From: JBCDJG01 sp038748065
GTDB lineage: Bacteria; Pseudomonadota; Gammaproteobacteria; Pseudomonadales; Halieaceae
Direction of reading: 5' to 3'
Length of the DNA stretch: 64,000 bases
NCBI GenBank assembly: GCA_038748065.1
Contig: JBCDJG010000025.1
Coordinates: 1-64,000 of the forward strand
The position numbers and the translations under genes are program-made. This document shows positions 61,416 to 64,000 of this stretch, piece after piece (position 1 is the stretch's first letter; each line of letters starts with the position of its first letter). The notes beneath the pieces are model-generated. The model was given only the letters and a program-made list of their open reading frames with translations. It made no database searches and was not told where the DNA came from.

Positions 61416-61904
61416 ATGCTGGCCTACCGCCGCGGTGATGCAGATGCCTTCGAGCATCTGTATCAGCGCCACAAGGACGGGCTCTTCAGCTTCCTCTTCC
61501 GCAGTTTGCCAAGACCTGCGCTTGCCGAGGAACTGGCGCAGGATACCTGGATGGCCGTAGTCCGCGCTGCGCCCGATTATGAGCCACGCGCCAGATTCCG
61601 CACCTGGCTCTTCCAGATCGCGCGCAACCGGGTTATTGACCACTGGCGGCGCAGCGATAACAGTGAGGAGCCCTTGTTAGATGAACCAGCATCTCACGAT
61701 GAATCTTGCACCCCGTCTGAGAGAGAGCTCCTGGCGGCTGTTGCCGCCCTACCCCAGGAGCAGCGTGACGCGCTATTGCTGCGCGAGCAGGGCTTCTCCG
61801 TCAAGGACGTCGCGGCGATCACAGATGCCGCCGAGGAAACGGTGAAGAGTCGCATCCGCTACGGGCGACGTACGCTGCAGGACTGGCTGGAGGCACAGCA
61901 ATGA
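61416..61904 (+). CDS. ECF-type RNA polymerase sigma factor
   Basis: A small sigma-70 family member with only regions 2 and 4. Region 2 is AFEHLYQRHKDGLFSFLFRSL ... AEELAQDTWMAVVRAAPDYEPRARFRTWLFQIARNRVIDHWRR. Region 4 ends in GFSVKDVAAITDAAEETVKSRIRYGRRTLQDWL. The ATG at 61416 is the first ATG, but conserved-looking residues (TLELFNRLKSDESL) lie before it in frame. A CTG at 61377, behind GGGAGAG, may be the real start. The gene overlaps the next by four bases (ATGA), typical of a sigma/anti-sigma pair. Confidence 0.88.
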   Translation: MLAYRRGDADAFEHLYQRHKDGLFSFLFRSLPRPALAEELAQDTWMAVVRAAPDYEPRARFRTWLFQIARNRVIDHWRRSDNSEEPLLDEPASHDESCTPSERELLAAVAALPQEQRDALLLREQGFSVKDVAAITDAAEETVKSRIRYGRRTLQDWLEAQQ

Positions 61905-62497
61905 ACACAGACAGCGAGAGCAAACCAGAGCGCCTGCCGCTGCCCTCCCCTCGCTCACCAGAATCCGTAGACAAACGGGTGCTTGAATTTGCGCGGGATC
62001 ATGCGCCACGCGCGGGGCACCGTAATACGCGCACCTGGTGGGCCGGAGGGATGGCCACCGCCTGTGTGGCTATGGTTGCGGTTTTTATTGCCGCGCCCGA
62101 GCAGCCGATCATGGAAGAACGCGCACGCGATATGGCAACAGCGCAGGAGGAGCGCGAGCCACTCGCCATGGAAGCAGCGCCGCGAGCAGCTTTAAGTGCC
62201 GAGGCGTCAGCCGCAGTGGGCGTCAAGCGCATCGAAGCCAACAAGGCTGCCGAGCGCAATGCACCGGCAGCGGATGCGCAGATAGAGACCGAGGTCGCGG
62301 GAGACTTTATCCTGGACTTTGGGGGTTCCATTGAGCCGCAGCGTGCACACGTCGCAAAGCTGCTAGAGCTACATGAGCTTTGGAGCCAGGGAGAGAAGGA
62401 GGCCGCACAGGCTAACTGGAACGCCTTTATTGATGACTGTGGCGACTGTGAGTTTCCAGCGTCAGTGGAGGACGCCTTTGAAACCTACCTGGAGTGA
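61901..62497 (+). CDS. Probable membrane anti-sigma factor
   Basis: A 198-residue protein with a short cytoplasmic N-terminus (MNTDSESKPERLPLPSPR, then VDKRVLEFARDHAPR), one membrane helix (WWAGGMATACVAMVAVFIAAP, about residues 46-66), and an Ala/Glu-rich periplasmic tail. It has no recognisable HCC zinc motif, so the assignment rests on topology and coupling to the ECF gene. The tail ends with two Cys (DDCGDC) that could form a redox pair. Some vWA-linked ECF partners look like this, but I am not certain. Confidence 0.65.
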   Translation: MNTDSESKPERLPLPSPRSPESVDKRVLEFARDHAPRAGHRNTRTWWAGGMATACVAMVAVFIAAPEQPIMEERARDMATAQEEREPLAMEAAPRAALSAEASAAVGVKRIEANKAAERNAPAADAQIETEVAGDFILDFGGSIEPQRAHVAKLLELHELWSQGEKEAAQANWNAFIDDCGDCEFPASVEDAFETYLE

Positions 62498-62520
62498 GAT
62501 CGGCATCAGTGCGGGACTTA

Positions 62521-62555
62521 GGTTCTGGGTTCTGGGCTCTGGGCTCTGGGCTCTG
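62521..62555. repeat. Heptamer tandem repeat
   Basis: Five tandem copies of GG[TC]TCTG (two GGTTCTG, then three GGCTCTG). It lies in the 228-base gap between the probable anti-sigma gene and the 2Fe-2S subunit. A seven-base unit outside a gene suggests slippage. No gene or other signal was recognised in the gap. Confidence 0.85.
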
Positions 62556-62725
62556 GACGCTTTAGCAAAACTTACCTCAACGCAAAGAGAATGTTGCGTG
62601 CAAAGTCAAGTGAGCTGGGCCATGCTTCACCCGCTGTCAGCCGGCGAACCTCGGTTGCCCAACGCCTTGGCAGTCTGTAAAGCCACGGGCGAGCTGAGCC
62701 CCATGCGAACGGAGAAAACCAGACC

Positions 62726-63184
62726 ATGATCAGTTTCACTTTGAACGGCGAGACGGTCGAAACAGACGCTGATCCGGCGATGCTGCTGCTGATCTTCCTC
62801 AGGGAAGAGCTGGGCATGACCGGCACCAAATATGGCTGCGGAGCCGCCATGTGCGGCGCCTGTATGGTGCATATGGGCGATAACGCGACCTTCTCCTGTC
62901 AGCTTCCACTTGCCGCAGTGCAGGGCCAGAGCATCAGAACCATCGAGGGTTTGAGTGAGAACAATGATCACCCCTTGCAGAAAGCCTGGATCGACGAGCA
63001 GGTGCCGCAGTGCGGCTACTGCCAGTCTGGCCAGATTATGCGGGCAGCGGCGCTTCTAAATACCAACCCAGAGCCCTCCGAGACGGAGATTCGTAGCTGG
63101 ATGAGCACCAATCTGTGCCGATGCGGTACCTATAACCGCATCGTCAAGGCCGTACAGCGCGCTGCTGAGGAGTCTTCCTCGTGA
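62726..63184 (+). CDS. 2Fe-2S subunit of a xanthine-oxidase-family molybdenum hydroxylase
   Basis: The small electron-transfer subunit (IorA/CoxS-like) of a molybdenum hydroxylase. The 152-residue protein has an N-terminal plant-type 2Fe-2S site CGCGAAMCGACMVHMGDNATFSC (four Cys at about 38-60) and a C-terminal helical 2Fe-2S site with CGYCQSGQIM and LCRCGTYNRIV. The length fits the isoquinoline 1-oxidoreductase alpha subunit. It overlaps the large subunit gene by four bases. No FAD subunit is adjacent, which also fits the Ior type. Confidence 0.92.
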   Translation: MISFTLNGETVETDADPAMLLLIFLREELGMTGTKYGCGAAMCGACMVHMGDNATFSCQLPLAAVQGQSIRTIEGLSENNDHPLQKAWIDEQVPQCGYCQSGQIMRAAALLNTNPEPSETEIRSWMSTNLCRCGTYNRIVKAVQRAAEESSS

Positions 63185-64000
63185 GCGAGCCCGTGGAGCT
63201 AACACGTCGCTTCCTGCTTAAGGCTGGGTCGCTCACGGCGATAGCGCTTGCCACCGGAGGCATCAGGCTGCAGGCCGTGGCGAAAGAAGACGGCGCCGAG
63301 GTGTTCACAGGTTGGGTTGAAGTCAACCCGGACAATAGCGTCAACATCCTGTATCCCTCGACAGAGATGGGCCAGGGCAGCGAGACCGGCCTACCCCAGA
63401 TTCTGGCAGATGAGCTTGATGCTGACTGGAACCAGGTCAATATCGTCCAGCTCAACGAGGACGACAGGCGTTTTGGTAACCCAGCCTTCGGGATGGTGCT
63501 CTACACGGCAGGCAGTTCTGGCGTTTACGCCTACTTTTCCATTCTTCGTCAGGCTGGCGCGCACCTGCGCGATATGCTCAGGCAACGGGCGGCAGATCAT
63601 TGGGGCGTCTCTATTGGGTCCGTGACCACGGCCAATAACACCGTTATGCATGAATCATCCGGGCGCAGCATGCGCTATGGCGACGTCGTTAGCTTGCCGG
63701 ATTTTGCCTCCACCGAGCTGACGCAGGCGGTAGAACTAAAAACCTCTGATGAGCACTCCCTTATTGGCCGTAGTGTGCCGCGCCGCGACATCCCCGCAAA
63801 GTCCACCGGGCAGGCGCTCTATGCAATCGACGTGCGCGTGCCAGACATGCTCTACGCTACCGTGCTGCGTAGCCCGGTAGAAGGCGAGACGCCTGCCTCA
63901 ATAGATGAGGAGGCCGCACGTTCAACGGCGGGCGTTGTCGAGGTCATCACACTGCCGGACGGCGTCGCCGTGCTCGCAACGACCCTGCATGCCTCCTTCG
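63181..64000 (+). CDS. Molybdopterin-binding large subunit, partial (runs off the window)
   Basis: The frame starts at GTG 63181, overlapping the 2Fe-2S gene stop (GTGA), and is open to the window end (273 codons). The N-terminus ELTRRFLLKAGSLTAIALATGG is a twin-arginine signal, so the enzyme is probably exported folded with its cofactor. It then has VFTGWVEVNPDNSVNILYPSTEMGQGSETGL, YTAGSSGVYAYFSILRQAGA and YAIDVRVPDMLYATVLRSPV, as in IorB-type large subunits. Most of the catalytic domain lies beyond 64000, so the substrate (a quinoline, aldehyde or purine-like ring) cannot be judged. Confidence 0.9.
   Translation, partial: MSEPVELTRRFLLKAGSLTAIALATGGIRLQAVAKEDGAEVFTGWVEVNPDNSVNILYPSTEMGQGSETGLPQILADELDADWNQVNIVQLNEDDRRFGNPAFGMVLYTAGSSGVYAYFSILRQAGAHLRDMLRQRAADHWGVSIGSVTTANNTVMHESSGRSMRYGDVVSLPDFASTELTQAVELKTSDEHSLIGRSVPRRDIPAKSTGQALYAIDVRVPDMLYATVLRSPVEGETPASIDEEAARSTAGVVEVITLPDGVAVLATTLHASF

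Overview
This 64 kb window looks like a chromosomal segment of a free-living marine gammaproteobacterium. The rpoS/nlpD/pcm/truD/ispF/ispD/ftsB/eno/kdsA/pyrG block is a gammaproteobacterial hallmark. A Na+-type oxaloacetate decarboxylase (oadGAB), many TonB/lipoprotein surface genes, a type IV pilin and dense GC-rich coding fit an oligotrophic marine lineage such as Halieaceae/Cellvibrionales. That family placement is inference from gene order and protein style, not from a search. No rRNA, tRNA, IS element, prophage or CRISPR array was recognised. No stretch above about 300 bases lacks a gene.

Region 1 (1-13.9 kb) is housekeeping on the minus strand: accA and tilS, then pyrG-kdsA-eno-ftsB-ispD-ispF-truD-pcm-(DUF368)-nlpD-rpoS, then a VOC-family protein. 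The usual surE between truD and pcm is absent, and a DUF368 polyprenyl-phosphate transporter sits between pcm and nlpD. A good intrinsic terminator lies between nlpD and rpoS.

Region 2 (13.9-33.4 kb) is central and organic-acid metabolism. It holds oadGAB, dusC, a TPP-enzyme/FAD-oxidase pair, a large coiled-coil membrane protein, lutABC for lactate oxidation, a SYLF lipid-binding protein, and a tightly overlapped operon eda-gap(like)-gap-ppc. The upstream GAPDH copy has lost its catalytic cysteine (Ala153) and is a probable pseudoenzyme.

Region 3 (33.4-49.3 kb) is mixed: folE, a Pmp3 peptide, a protease lipoprotein, a class III aminotransferase with gabD under a divergent LysR regulator, an exported hydrolase, a glycerophosphodiester phosphodiesterase, an MFS carrier, pilA with a near-consensus sigma-54 promoter, nagA, an exported SurE-like phosphatase, a frameshifted membrane AraC regulator and a two-subunit aconitase X.

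Region 4 (49.3-64 kb) is a cell-surface accessory region. A three-gene operon encodes a lipoprotein with a (Gly-Asp)12 tract, an exported 1161-residue protein made of three ~400-residue beta-helix-like units, and a TonB-dependent receptor, closed by a strong terminator. It is followed by two further lipoproteins, a von Willebrand factor A lipoprotein with an ECF sigma factor and a probable anti-sigma partner, and the start of a molybdenum hydroxylase (2Fe-2S subunit plus partial large subunit). The triple-repeat/TonB operon is the best candidate for an undescribed system here.
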